Positions 46,861 to 57,824 of a stretch of DNA of 64,000 nt are shown here, in pieces. Within the stretch, counting starts at the first letter, position 1, and the number at the start of each line of letters is the position of its first letter. The stretch covers positions 23,436,001 to 23,500,000 of the forward strand of contig CM060732.1 in NCBI GenBank assembly GCA_030704615.1. Direction: 5' to 3'. This DNA comes from Takakia lepidozioides. Its lineage: Eukaryota; Streptophyta; Takakiopsida; Takakiales; Takakiaceae. A program made the translations under genes and the position numbers. The notes below the pieces were generated by a model. The model was not told the DNA's origin, did no database searches, and worked only from the letters and a program-made list of their open reading frames with translations.

Positions 46861-47545
46861 GACCCTGTGGACGAATTTCTGTTGAGTTCCCAACAACATG
46901 TTTTTGGATCTGCCAGTATGAGTGTTTTGACCGAGTCCAATTTTCCCCCAAGCACATTCACTGACGACGTCATCAGGTCACCGGTAAAGCATTCTTATCC
47001 AGCTCCCAGTGGCCTGCCTTCTATGACCTTCCAGGTTAGTCCGGTTTTCGTGCGCTCAGTGGCGAAAGCCATAGATGAGTCTTACGTGATGACCGAACTC
47101 AATCTGGGAACGCAAAACCGTATCATAGATCTTACAGAAGAGTCTGAGGAAGCAATGGCCGGTGGGTCTTCCATACATGTTCTTGATGTTTCTTAAGTCT
47201 ATGGAGATCCGAACACCCAGCCGGCTGTCCACCAGACTGACCAGATGGATAGAAGCTGCACCAGTGGCAGATCATACAGCAGCCCTTGCTGCCCGCTTTC
47301 TTGAGGAAGAAGTAATTGACAGGTATAGCTGCCCACATACGTTGCTCTACAGCTGTCCCTGCTTCCCAGGGGAGAGGCAAAGCCAAGAAGCGGACTGTCG
47401 TGGACCATGCTGAGGAGGTCGAGGAGGGTCCGAGTACCAAGAGACCGGCGAAGAAAAAGTCTGGCGTCTTTATGAACAAGAACTGCAAGCTGGCCTTGGA
47501 CATGGACAAAGATGTGGGTCGTTTCCTGGAGTAGCACAGGTGAGT
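46860..47545 (+). CDS. MULE plus-strand gene, linker blocks before the protease
   Basis: Coding-like pieces are DEFLLSSQQHVF...NRIIDLTEESEEAMAG (to about 47,160), IEAAPVADHTAALAARFLEEE (about 47,240-47,320) and a basic KAKKRTVVDHAEEVEEGPST...KRPAKKK segment. The last piece ends at RFLE, a TAG at 47,532 and a strong GTGAGT donor. The phase at that donor matches the protease exon across the TAG, so the TAG is probably a nonsense mutation. The frame relation of the pieces was not resolved. Confidence 0.4.
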
Positions 47546-47764
47546 ATTGTGCTCAGTCTCCTCGTTTGTCTTTGTCGTTAAGTGTTTTGCGCTCTGTTGT
47601 GGTCAATCTGCACGCTGGTCAGTCTGCTGCTGGTTTCATCATTGTCTGTTGTGGTTAGTCTTGTCAGTCTGATGAATTGTTCAGCCTGTAGAGTGTTTGG
47701 TACCATGTTGACGTCAGTCTGTTCAGTACATGAGGCTTCCCGAAGGATGGTCTGCTCTGTGCAG

Positions 47765-48779
47765 GATGGGTGCTCGGTTTGGCAAAGCACATGCTCTGCA
47801 CGTGAAGGCAGATAATTCCATGCTGATGTTTTTTGAAGGGGACCCACGGTTTGAATGCGGACTGTCGCCGGATGACATAAAGGCGGTCCAGAAGGTTGAG
47901 TCGGAGTGCACAGATAGACTCATGGAGCTGTGGTGTCGATTCTATGAGAAGTCGGTTGAGGCTGCGTTCATCAACACTATTGTTGTTCTTCCAATGTCGA
48001 CGTGGACGGTGTTGAAGTCATTGGGGGTGGGGCAACATGAAAGCCTTCTGGAGGTCTTGAAAGGTTGCCTCAGCACTGAACGACTGGGCAAGGACTTGAA
48101 AGAGTGTGATTTCATTTTGGTGCCAATTGGGGACGAGTAAGAACTCTTCTGAGTCTGCTGAGACTGTCTCCTGAGTCATAGTCTGGTTTCGCAGTGTCGT
48201 CTTGACTCTGAGCGATTAAGTTGACCTCTGTATTTGTGCAGTGGACTGGGTTTGAAGATTGAGTCTGCTGAGTGCTGAGTCTGCTGAGTGGTCGGTCTGC
48301 TGAGTCTGCCCATCATGATTGTGCAATGACGCCATGTTGTTTGATACCATTGCAGGGGGCACTGGAGTGTTTGTATCATCGACCTCCGCAAGGGCTGTTA
48401 CACTCACCTGAACTCTATCAGGGACTTGCATAAATGTCCCTTTGTTCTAGGGTGGATTCGGAAGCTTCATGCGCAGTGCTTAGGGTACTCGATGGACTCA
48501 CCAGAGTGGCATGAGATTGTCCAAGCATTTCAGTTCCACGCGCCTGATGTGCCCCAGCAACCATTCAGCTGGGAGTGTGGCTTTTACGTCATGTCATTCA
48601 TTCAAGTGTTTTATGAGTGGGTAAAAGTCAGAGCAAATGTCTCCAAGATCGCAAAGCCAGAGAGAGGAACACCTTTCACAAAGGACTGGTTTACTTTCAA
48701 GTTTGCACTTGGGCAGCGAATGCAATGTGCCCAGTATATCGTGCGGGGGTTGGACAATGTAGAGAAACTGCTCTCATGA
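47765..48779 (+). CDS. Ulp1-type SUMO protease domain (Peptidase C48) of the MULE
   Basis: Two exons, 47,765-48,136 and 48,356-48,779, join in phase across GTAAGA...GCAG. The first has MGARFGKAHALHVKAD and FINTIVVLPMSTW. The second has GHWSVCIIDL with the catalytic His, HLNSIRDL at the usual Asp position (here Asn), and FSWECGFYVMSFIQ with the catalytic Cys, then ends in TGA. This His...Cys layout is the C48/Ulp1 family, which cleaves SUMO from proteins. In plants it was captured many times by MULEs, with unknown benefit to the element. The Asp-to-Asn change and the nonsense codons upstream make activity doubtful. An AATAAA signal lies at 48,816. Confidence 0.82.
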
Positions 48780-49326
48780 GTATGATGTACTTGTCATGTG
48801 AAGTCTATGTACCGAAATAAAAAATGCGAGTCTTTTCGCGTACTATTCCAGTGGTGATGAGCATTTTTGTGTACTGTGGGTGTTGGCATGTTTTGTAATG
48901 TTGTCACTAAACTCAATGGACACAATGGTGTCAATTTTTCCATGCACTGTGTACCCGAGTCTGCTGAGCTTGAATGTGCGAGCAGTACGCTGCCGAGGCT
49001 AGGACTGCTGGGTCTGGTACCTAGTGTGGGAGGCACCATGTCCATGAGTCCGCTGGGACGCTGGATTGGCATAAGTTGCAGGGATGAGGTGGAAGTGTGG
49101 TGAGCAGACTTTTGGAGTGGGCAGCAGACTGACCAGCAGACTAGCTTACTGGCGCTCGCAATTTGTTGATTGTGACTCTGTTGGGAGACTGTGCGTGAGT
49201 CCGTTGGGAGATTATGCTGGGAGACTGTGTGGGAGTCAGTTGGGAGACTGGAGGAGTCCATTGGGAGACTGTGCATTAGTCCATTGCGGACTTGTATTTC
49301 AGAAAGGGACAATGCTACCAGAAGAA

Positions 49327-49590
49327 ATTGCAGACTTATATTGTCTTCTTCGTGACACCTACACGACATGTCACCTTGTCTCTTTTCGAGGAATTGCAGA
49401 CTTATATTGTTTTCTTCGTGACACCTACACGAACATGAAACCTTGTCTCTTTTTGAGGAATTGCAGACTTATATTGTCTTCTCCGTGACACCTACACGAC
49501 GTGAAACCTTGTCTGTTTTCGAGGCATTGCAGACTTATATTGTCTTCTTTGTGACATCTACACGACCTGAAACCTTGCAAATTTTTGAGT
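49327..49590. repeat. Four 66-bp tandem repeats at the transposase 3' end
   Basis: ATTGCAGACTTATATTGTCT starts at 49,327, 49,393, 49,460 and 49,526. Each unit continues TTCTTCGTGACACCTACACG and ACCTTGTCTCTTTTCGAGG with few changes. The transposase stop codon (49,537-49,535, minus strand) lies in the fourth unit, so the array is 3' UTR of that gene. Confidence 0.93.
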
Positions 49591-52500
49591 ATATATGTGC
49601 TGCAGGTGCAGGTGCAGACACCCTCTTGCTGGTTCTCCGCAAAACCCTAGGCCGGGTTTTCCAGGCCTCCACAAAATCTCGTCTCTTTTTCAGAGACATG
49701 TTGTTGTTGTCGTTCAGAGGACGGAAAGCCTTCGCTGCCGCAGGGTGCCACATTTCAGCCGCACTTTTCGCTAGGATATCAACGAGCTGCCCTCTGCACA
49801 TATGAAGAGCAGATCGGGCATGTGCCTCCAGGTATTTGTCATCACCTACAATGCGAAGTATGTCCGCGAATTCTTGTTCCAATGAGGCTGAGACCTGCAG
49901 AGGTGCCTCGTCGTTGGGGAAGTCGTCCGGAGGATGTCTTTCCATGAACTGATTGGATTCGTCAATGCCGCCGGCACCATTGCCCAAGAGCAAGTTAGGT
50001 AATCCTCCATGAATGGTTCCCAGCGCCGTGCCACAAGCGCGCACAAGGAGGCCATCCTGCAGGTCAGGGTGAAGCATCTTCAGGACACGAACCTGATGCT
50101 TGCATAAGTTTCCCTTCATTGCCCATGGGCACGTGCAACAACCCCAATCGCAATCAGGACTGTAAACAATGTATGTTATGCCGGGGTGGTTGTTGCTGAG
50201 AATGTAGGCTGGTTCACCAGGACCCAAGGGAAGAGTAACACTCTCAGCAGGAATGTCTCGTGCCGCAAGTATAGAACTGGATATGTACTTTTCGTGTTTG
50301 TCATTTATTATGAACCCGTGGGTCTTCAAATGGATTGCGTACCAGTAGTGTGTTAGCACACGGCCAGTGAGTTCCCATATAAGCCAGTCCACTCTACGAC
50401 CACTCATCTTGCCTTTCCCCATGGCAAGTCTTGCATTCAGATTTCCATGGTATGCCTCAATGCTTGCGTTTGTGTCTTGGCTCGCATGAGGGACATTGCG
50501 GGCTACTGTACACCACATTGCTATTTTGGGCTTCCAAAACTGTTCGATATGGTCAAGAAATTCATGTCCTTTCGGGTATTTTGACCTCATACGACGGATT
50601 CTCCTTGCAACCCACCGAAGCGCTCTTTTCTCGTTGCGTGGTCCCCCTCTACAGTACATGAGGTCTCCCATATCCTTCAACAAGTTTACAGCGGTCACCG
50701 GATCCTTTGTTTTCTTGCATGATTGCTTCACCCATGCCTTGCAGACATGCCAAAGGCAGAGGAAAATAAGTACTCCTTCAAAAACAATTCTGCACAACAC
50801 ACATGGTACACATTAGAGTCTTGGGATCGGACTGCAATGGTGGACTGTAACAGCGACCTGTATTAGCGGGCAGAGCCACTGGACTCGCCCAGTGGACAGT
50901 ACAATGCCATGACGTTGATGTGCTGGAATAACCCCATTGGACTACCCAGTGGACTTCCCCATTGGACTTTCCCTAGCTAGGACTGGGGCAGCGGACTGCC
51001 CCAGGGACTGCCGAGTGGACTTGGCAGCGGACGGCCAACCCCAGGGACTGCTGAGTGGACTTGGCAGCGGACTTGGCAGCGGACTTGCCGGGGACTGCCA
51101 GCGGACTTGCCAGGGGACTGATGACCGGACTTGACAGCGGACTACCAGTGGATTTGCCCAGCGAACTGCCATCGGGTTTCGCCACAGGAGTCTGCCAGTG
51201 GACTGTAGCAATGGACTGCTGCAGTGGACTTCGATAATGGACCGGTGCTGTGGACCAACAGACTTACCGAATAGCGTTGATTTCTGCTTCGGCATCGTCC
51301 ACAATGAAGGCATTGGGTCGCCAGCTCGGCAAATCTGCGAGGAGTGAATCGCGCAAGGCTCTCATCCATGGAACCAGGTCTCTTGTCTGATTCCTCGCGG
51401 ATAGGATATAGGCAACTGGTATACCGTTCAACCACTCGCGAAGACCATCAACGTGTACAATGGGAACTGTTGGAATGCACAATGTAAGATGGTCAGAGCA
51501 TGCAAATTCCGCTCAGTTCTGCACGAGAAGACTTCATAAGAGTGATGAGGTCTGTAGCGGTTCACATTGGGTCTGCCTCTTGGTCTTCCGCAACGTACAC
51601 AACCCTAAACATACAGAAAAGGTCAGCACACCAAATATTATGTGAATGTTGCATGGTACTATGCTATCATGCTCGTACAAGTCCATGGAATCGTTCGAAT
51701 AGTACCTTGTCATGATTTGTCCCAAAGGTTGCATCACATGCAACGATATGGTTGTCTCTTAGTTCCAGCATTCGTCGTTTCTGCCACAGAGTCTGTATGC
51801 CAATAGTGAATGTCAAATCTCCATCAAAATGCTCGAACGTTGGCTCTAATTTCTCCTCTTGATAGAAAAAAACGGACGCGGGATTCTGGTCTCTCCACAT
51901 GCGCACACTCTCTGCATCATCGGCGTGCTTTTTGAAGGTTTGTCACGCACGTTTCTCGGCAAGGTTGCAAACATCTTGCTCCAACAAGAAATCATTGCGG
52001 GTCCATGCCTCGCCCAAGCCGGTGTTGTTCATCACGTGCTCTTTATGCTCCATCATGATTTGGGCGACCGACAGGCCTCGGCAAAAACACTCGACGACCC
52101 AGGCTTTCAATTCCTCGCTAATGTGTGGTGCATAGGCGTGGCGGGTGTTCCTGAACTCTGCGGACTTCCCATGCGAGGGTTTCCCTTGCGCATCTGTATG
52201 CTCCATGTTGTTGTTGTACGTGAGGACACAGATGTCAGGGGCGAGATAGCATTGCTGGACCTTGAAACGGCATTGGCAACCACGTTTGTAAGACTCTCCA
52301 TACTCCGACTTCTTTCTCCTTGGGCCTTTATGAGGGCAAGATGTTCCAGCACCCACAAGAGGTCCTCCACGCTTCTGTTTTGGATCCTCCACTATTGCCT
52401 TGTTGGTGCGCTTGTCATCAGGACCGTAGCAGCATTGATACTTGGACAAAAAATTCTAAAATCGATATCCAACGACTTGAGGAAGCATAAAATCAGAGAA

Positions 52501-52889
52501 CTCGTGAAACAAAAAATGGCAACAGACATGCAATGAAATGTCAAAAGGACTGAGGATGGTGCACACATAATACTGGACAGAAATGTGTTGGCTCTGGGTG
52601 CTTTTCGCGAGCCGGGTTCCACTTTAGAATGGACATTCACCCAAAACTGAGTGGGGTAGTCCTCCAAACTCTCCTCTCCCATGACGAAGTCACCAACTCT
52701 ATCCCAAGGTATGCAGGCCTTTTCAACATTCACTCGCACACCCATAAACCCATATTGTGTCTCACTCTTCCAATGGAGATCCTTCCTGTTGAAGGAACCT
52801 GGTTTTGTTGTTTGCAAACATTGTCGAAGAGGCCGTATAAGCGGGCTTTCCGTTATCAGTATATCATCGGGTTTTGCTTCCACGTCCAT
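49535..52889 (-). pseudogene. MULE transposase (MURA-type, SWIM zinc finger), one nonsense codon and one frameshift
   Basis: Four exons fit: 52889-52623, 52440-51706, 51466-51268 and 50789-49535, about 818 codons. Exon 2 opens with a Cys/His zinc-binding region (CCYGPDD, CPHKG, CQCRF). It then reads LKAWVVECFCRGLSVAQI and CDATFGTN, with the first catalytic Asp. Exon 3 has FPLYTLMVF, WLNGIPVAYIL and FIVDDAEAEINAIR, with the second Asp. Exon 4 has CLWHVCKAW, IEAYHGNL with the probable Glu, and the SWIM finger (CTCPWAMKGNLCKH). MURA-type transposases bind the TIRs and cut the element out. Two defects are visible: an in-frame TGA at 51945-51943 and a one-base loss near 51,438, where the family frame changes after MVF. 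It looks recently inactivated. Confidence 0.9.
50830..51260. repeat. Cluster of CAGCGGACTTG/CAGTGGACT motifs in a transposase intron
   Basis: The intron between exons 3 and 4 consists largely of short copies of the element's motif (GGCAGCGGACTTGGCAGCGGA, GAGTGGACTTGG) with two longer direct repeats. It resembles the inner parts of the TIRs. Confidence 0.8.
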
Positions 52890-53035
52890 GCCCTATACAG
52901 TACAAAGGACACGCTTCTGAACATGCAAGAAACGCGCCGCAGTACAAGACACGATCGACAACGTGCCAGGAGAACAGTGCGCACGTTCGCGACTGCTGGC
53001 AAGTGGCAGGCGGCAGGGATGCAGGTTTGAATTGC

Positions 53036-53382
53036 AGCCCTAAAAATGGAGGGCTCGGATGGGTTATGGGAATGGATGGTGGCGATCCTGCGCCGTCATC
53101 GGACTGGATGGTAGGGGACTGGCCAGCGGACTGCCGGGCAGACTGGCGGACTGGCAGACTGCTGGGCAGCCGACTGGCCAGCAGCGGACTGGCGGACTCA
53201 TGGGCGGGGGACTGACCGCGCGGCGGACGGGGGCGCGGGCGCGGTTGCTGCAGCCGCGCCCGCGGCTGGACGACCACGCGCAGCGGCGGGCGGGGTCCTG
53301 GGGAGCCAGGCGTCCGTGCGCGGGGCCCACCGGCCACATCGCACGTGCCCATTGAAGACCCTATTATCTTAAAATGAGAGGC
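53036..53382 (-). repeat. Right terminal inverted repeat of the MULE
   Basis: It is the inverse of 41,708-42,041 with small length differences in the GC-rich centre and in the number of CAGCGGACT-type motifs (about 53,115-53,205). Confidence 0.92.
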
Positions 53383-53420
53383 AAAAAATATTCCAAATTT
53401 AATAATTATTAGGCACTGGG

Positions 53421-54585
53421 GTGCCTAATCTGCTATGAACCTACGGTATGGAGTCTGTCCCCTGACAGGTTGGTATATTTTATTCTTAATATTGGGCAGA
53501 CGATTTTCAAACTTGGGCAACGAGCTACAATGCCGTGAAAATGAAACCCTAATGGCAATGCAGTTCGGAGGGCCAAGCTTAGGTCAGGCGCAACTTTTAG
53601 CCCGCAGGCTAAATCCTGGCCCAACCACGAGATCACAAGGTAATGGGCTCAAATTGTGCTTCAATTCTTTGCGCCGTCGTCGGAACGACCCAGTGGTTGG
53701 CCTAGGAGATGGAATTAAGCATTGAGAGTGAGAGAGAAATCCAACTACAGAAGGCGGTGACAACCTGATATCCAGACCTTAATCTGCAGTAATAATAATT
53801 GCGTACCTTAGTACTTATCTTGCTAACTTGGAAATCCTCTTATGTAATGCTTGATTCTCTGCTTAGTACTTATGATTGGAAGGTCCTTTGGAGGTTGTAT
53901 GGACCTAGGGAGTTTGGCCTATACTTTTTGAATATTTATGGAGGCATTTGTTTTTGTTTTTTTTGGTTTTTTTTTTGGGGAAAAGGGAGGAAGCCCTGAT
54001 TAACTTTATTTGAATTATTGAACGGAAAAAAATTAAAACCCTTATTAAAACCAGTGTTGGGCGGTTATTTGATTTAACCTCCGGTTCCGGTTTCTACATA
54101 ATCTTAGGATCAAAGATCCTCCGGTTCTGATTTTTTTCAAATATTTTTAATGGAAAGAACCACCGGTTCCGGTTGATTGTAAGAACCTCAAAGAACCGGC
54201 GGTTTTCATCAAATAACCAGCGGGTCTTTGGCAGATCTTTGACGGTTTTCAGGCTGGTTATCTCAAAACTACAAAACCGGCGGTTATGATCTTTTGTCGG
54301 GTCATTGTTTTTTTGAGAACCACGGTGATATATCAATATAACCTTCTTGATAACCTCCGGGGGTTTGTAGCTGAACCAAAGAACCTCCCAACACTGATTA
54401 AAATCCTGTTTTTTGTTTTCAATAGAAATTATGTAGAGTAGGATCTTTTTAGACAATTTTACTGAATTAGGCACTTTCATATTATTTTTCCAACTTTTTA
54501 GGCATGAATATTGAAAAATCACAGATTTGCTTAGGCACTTTTTTAAAAATTTAATTTGTGCCTAATCTGCTATGAACCTACGGTA
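53421..54585 (+). repeat. 28-bp direct repeat framing 1.1 kb
   Basis: GTGCCTAATCTGCTATGAAC followed by CTACGGTA occurs at 53,421-53,448 and again at 54,558-54,585. The 1.1 kb between them contains MITE copy 2. It may be a duplication or the ends of an unrecognised element; no further similarity next to the repeats was seen. Confidence 0.7.
54052..54396. mobile_element. Non-autonomous hAT-type MITE, copy 2 (345 bp)
   Basis: The termini are CAGTGTTGGGCGGTT and, at the right, AACCTCCCAACACTG. Flanking 8-bp duplications are ATTAAAAC (54,044-54,051) and ATTAAAAT (54,397-54,404), one mismatch. The interior repeats CCGGTT and GGTTATTT motifs and has no coding capacity. The first 24 bases are identical to the complemented end of copy 1 at 12,345-12,694, so the copies lie in opposite orientation. 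Confidence 0.88.
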
Positions 54586-54599
54586 ATCTGGGATTACAG

Positions 54600-57500
54600 C
54601 CCCCGTCCCGGGGCAAAAACCTGTAATCACGTGCGAGGGAAAATCCTGTCAGGGAAGCCCTAATTTTAAGAAAGCCAAAAAATCTGAAGGTTTTTACGCC
54701 CAGATAAGGCCTTCTTACAAGAGGGACAAGTCTTCTAATAAGTGAGCGGGTCAGGGAGGCATGAACCGGCTTTGGCCAATGATATGTCAAGAGAGAGAAC
54801 TCGACAAAAGCCTGGGTAACTAAACCTAACAGATATTTCCCCCTTTTTCGGGGTGGGGCCTCTTGTGACATGTCCATATCGAGTATGGAGAGTCAATCCT
54901 TGAAATGCACCAAGTCTTTCCACCAAAATCCGTTCTATAAATCTATGAGGAAAGTGAGACTTGATTCTTTAGTTTTGATAGTTCAAAGATGAATATATGC
55001 ATTAGTGCACCTAGGGCTCACTTTTGTGGGGAGAAAGATTCCGGCAAAGTTGAGTAAAGATATGGGATGATTTAGTGAATCACCATGCATCTTGGCATGA
55101 AGATTGAATAACTTGTCTCCAGTGCAAGGATCCATCTACATAGATGATATGGGTGTCAAGTCATCAAAAGTGTGGATCAATTGACACTCTCAAGGGGTGA
55201 ATAAGGTTCATTCCTATGTTGGTTATTTGAACTCTTTGATGTGGTCGTAAAGAGGCGATTCTTTTGTATCCTTCTTTCATGTTCTCAAGGCGTAAATAAA
55301 ATTCATTCCTATGTCGGTTGTTTGAAATTTTCTCCTGTTTGTTGAGGCCATAAAGAAGTCATTATTTCGCGTCCTCTTGCATTGAGAGGTATGCCGATCT
55401 AGATCGTTAACCCCCATTGCTCCAATATAAGGCTCACTTCAGTTATGAAGAGGGACATAGGTACACTTAGTGTCAAGCTGAATCGTGAATCCCAACTTCA
55501 CGTGTTTAGAAAGGAGGTCAATGCAGACAATCTCTTTCAAGTGGCCTGTGAAAAGATTGATGGTGGTTTGTTTTTGCACATTTGGGAGTTATGAGCAAGT
55601 CTCAATACTAATATTATATGACATATTCGACACTTCCACTACAACGTTTAAGAGGGGTTTTTGATGAAATCCGTAACAATGCCCAAGGTCACAGAAGGTG
55701 GTCTTTCATATGCCGCTATGATTTTTGTTTGTGACCCCAGGGCTTTTGCGACGTTTTGAGCTTGTGGTTGGGGTCACTAGACCTCATGTGCGATGGCTGG
55801 GCCCACCGTCACAGACACGCCCTAAACGTTATAGTGTTTCTTCTTTCTATGAAGTACATCCACCCTTTGTCCATGATACTATGTCACATCATGCTGATGA
55901 TCTTTTATTGCCTTGGGAATATTATGTGATGGTGTGCTCTATATAGAATGTCAAATGTCGGTAGTGGACACAAAATGAGCATATCAGAAAATTGATCAAT
56001 TGGACATGCAAGTGTCATTCGAGCAATGAATTGACGAACCAGACACAAGATCCATTTGACATTTTGTAACCTATTGTGCTCAATGGACATTTGCACAAAA
56101 TGTCAATTAAACATGTGGAATGAATCCCCTTCTGTTGTGTCATATCTTACGACTACCATTGATGCACATACTTTAAATCTCCATTTCTCGACTTCTTATA
56201 GCCTCACATTACCCTCTTGACTCACCTTTCCACTCCCAGTTTCAAGGTTGGTGGATACCACTCTAGGCCAATGCTACATTCTGGGCTATAGTACATATTT
56301 TGAAGGTATGTGCAAACAATAATAAGATGCATTATATGCTTTGCATAGATAAGGTAAAGAACTGTGACATTTGAGACTGAAATTACCACCATTTTGTATA
56401 GCATTTTGTATATTATACTTGCGCGAGGAGCAATATAGTGAGGGGAGAGGGAGAAAAGTATCACAAAGCACTAGGATGAAACACACACTTTGGGACCATG
56501 TAAGAAAAGAGAAGAACTACATCTCAAAGTTGTGGATATTTCCCTTCAATCAACTATTGTAGTTGCTAGAGGGATAGTCTTTAAATTATGAGCATGGAAC
56601 GATCACGATGCACTAAGTGGTTCATAAGCTCAATTGTAATATTGACACTGGTACAAGTCGGTTACTTCCCTTGAGAAGGTCTAGTCGAATTGTGTATATG
56701 ACACTTAGTGGTAAATGACATCAGTGTCCACCTAGTCAATCTGCATATCAATTTCATTCATAAGAGAGAGATAGCTTGAGTACTCCAATTATCAATATTC
56801 ATTTGATCCACATGTTTTTCACAAAATCTTTGGCTTCTTTATCATCTATGAAAGAAACGTCTAACACTAATCTAATGGAGTATGATGTCCAACAACTTAC
56901 GATCATGAACCAGAGTATAGACTATTTGCAAGCTTTTCCAATGGCAGATGGGTAGCTTTTATTATTGTCTCTATATGGCAATCACTTGGATTCTTATTGG
57001 TGCATGAAAATCCTACAAGTTTGATGAGTTGAAACATCTGTACTGGGCCATGACTTTGAGCTACGCCCTTCAACTGCTCGTCAAACACTCCCACAATCCT
57101 TTCCAAAGGCACAGTTCGGACTAATCTTCAATGCTGAGCTCACTCTCAATCACAATTGTTGGCTCTTTTTTAGTCAATACTTCCAAGAGGATCACAATGT
57201 AGTTGTAAACATCTCCTCTTGGTAAAGCACTTGCCAAGTAAACATACTCCGGTTATGATCCATCACAATATCATCATATTATAAAGACATCCTTCCCAAA
57301 AGTGTCCACTTTGAAGGCATGGTGACAAACATAAAATCTATTCGTATGTCTATACCTATTTGCATATTATTCTGTAAAGTTGCAACACATTAGAGTTAAA
57401 CGCATCATCTTCCAAATCCTAATTACTTAGGACGAGTGAAGAATCTACCTAAGCACCGGATTTGGTAGGTAATTGCATGAAAGAACCATATAGAACATGT

Positions 57501-57800
57501 ACGTCCCATGTGCTCAAAGATATATTACCCTACACCGGAGGTTATGCGACTCTCCATATTTTGCAGTGCCAGCCCTAGAGGTTCTCTATTCATTTCAATA
57601 TAAAACCTACTATGTTGGATCTACCCAAAATCTACATAACCACCCAACATTGGAATGAACCCCTTTCTGTTGTTAATGTGATATCTTATGACATACCGAG
57701 CTACTCTCAGTTCACATACTTGAAATCTATTTTTCTACTTTTTTTTTTACCGTCACACTATTATCTTGCCTCCTCCTTCCAATCCCAATTTCGAAGTTGG
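54600..57800. other. AT-rich intergenic DNA, no supported gene
   Basis: Only short frames without recognisable motifs were found on either strand. A CACTACAAC-type sequence at about 55,635 resembles a CACTA end, but no partner was paired with it. Confidence 0.4.
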
Positions 57801-57824
57801 TAAGTACCACTTTAGGGATACTTT

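Larger units (their letters stand above)
41708..53382. mobile_element. Complete 11.7-kb Mutator-like element carrying a Ulp1-type protease gene
   Basis: Long terminal inverted repeats (41,708-42,041 and 53,036-53,382) begin GCCTCTCATTTTAAGATAAT. They are bounded by AAACAATAT at 41,699-41,707 and AAAAAATAT at 53,383-53,391, a 9-bp target duplication with one mismatch. Nine bases is the Mutator superfamily length. Inside are a MULE transposase on the minus strand and, on the plus strand, a long interrupted gene ending in a Peptidase_C48 (Ulp1) domain. That combination is known from plant Ulp1-carrying MULEs (the Kaonashi/KI-MULE type). A short motif, AGTCYGYTG or its complement, is scattered through the element. 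The TIRs are still closely similar, but the genes carry nonsense codons and a frameshift. Confidence 0.92.

Noticed and set aside
53421-54585. 28-bp direct repeat considered as a target-site duplication
   Set aside because: It is far longer than duplications of plant DNA transposons or LTR elements, and no matching element ends were found inside it.
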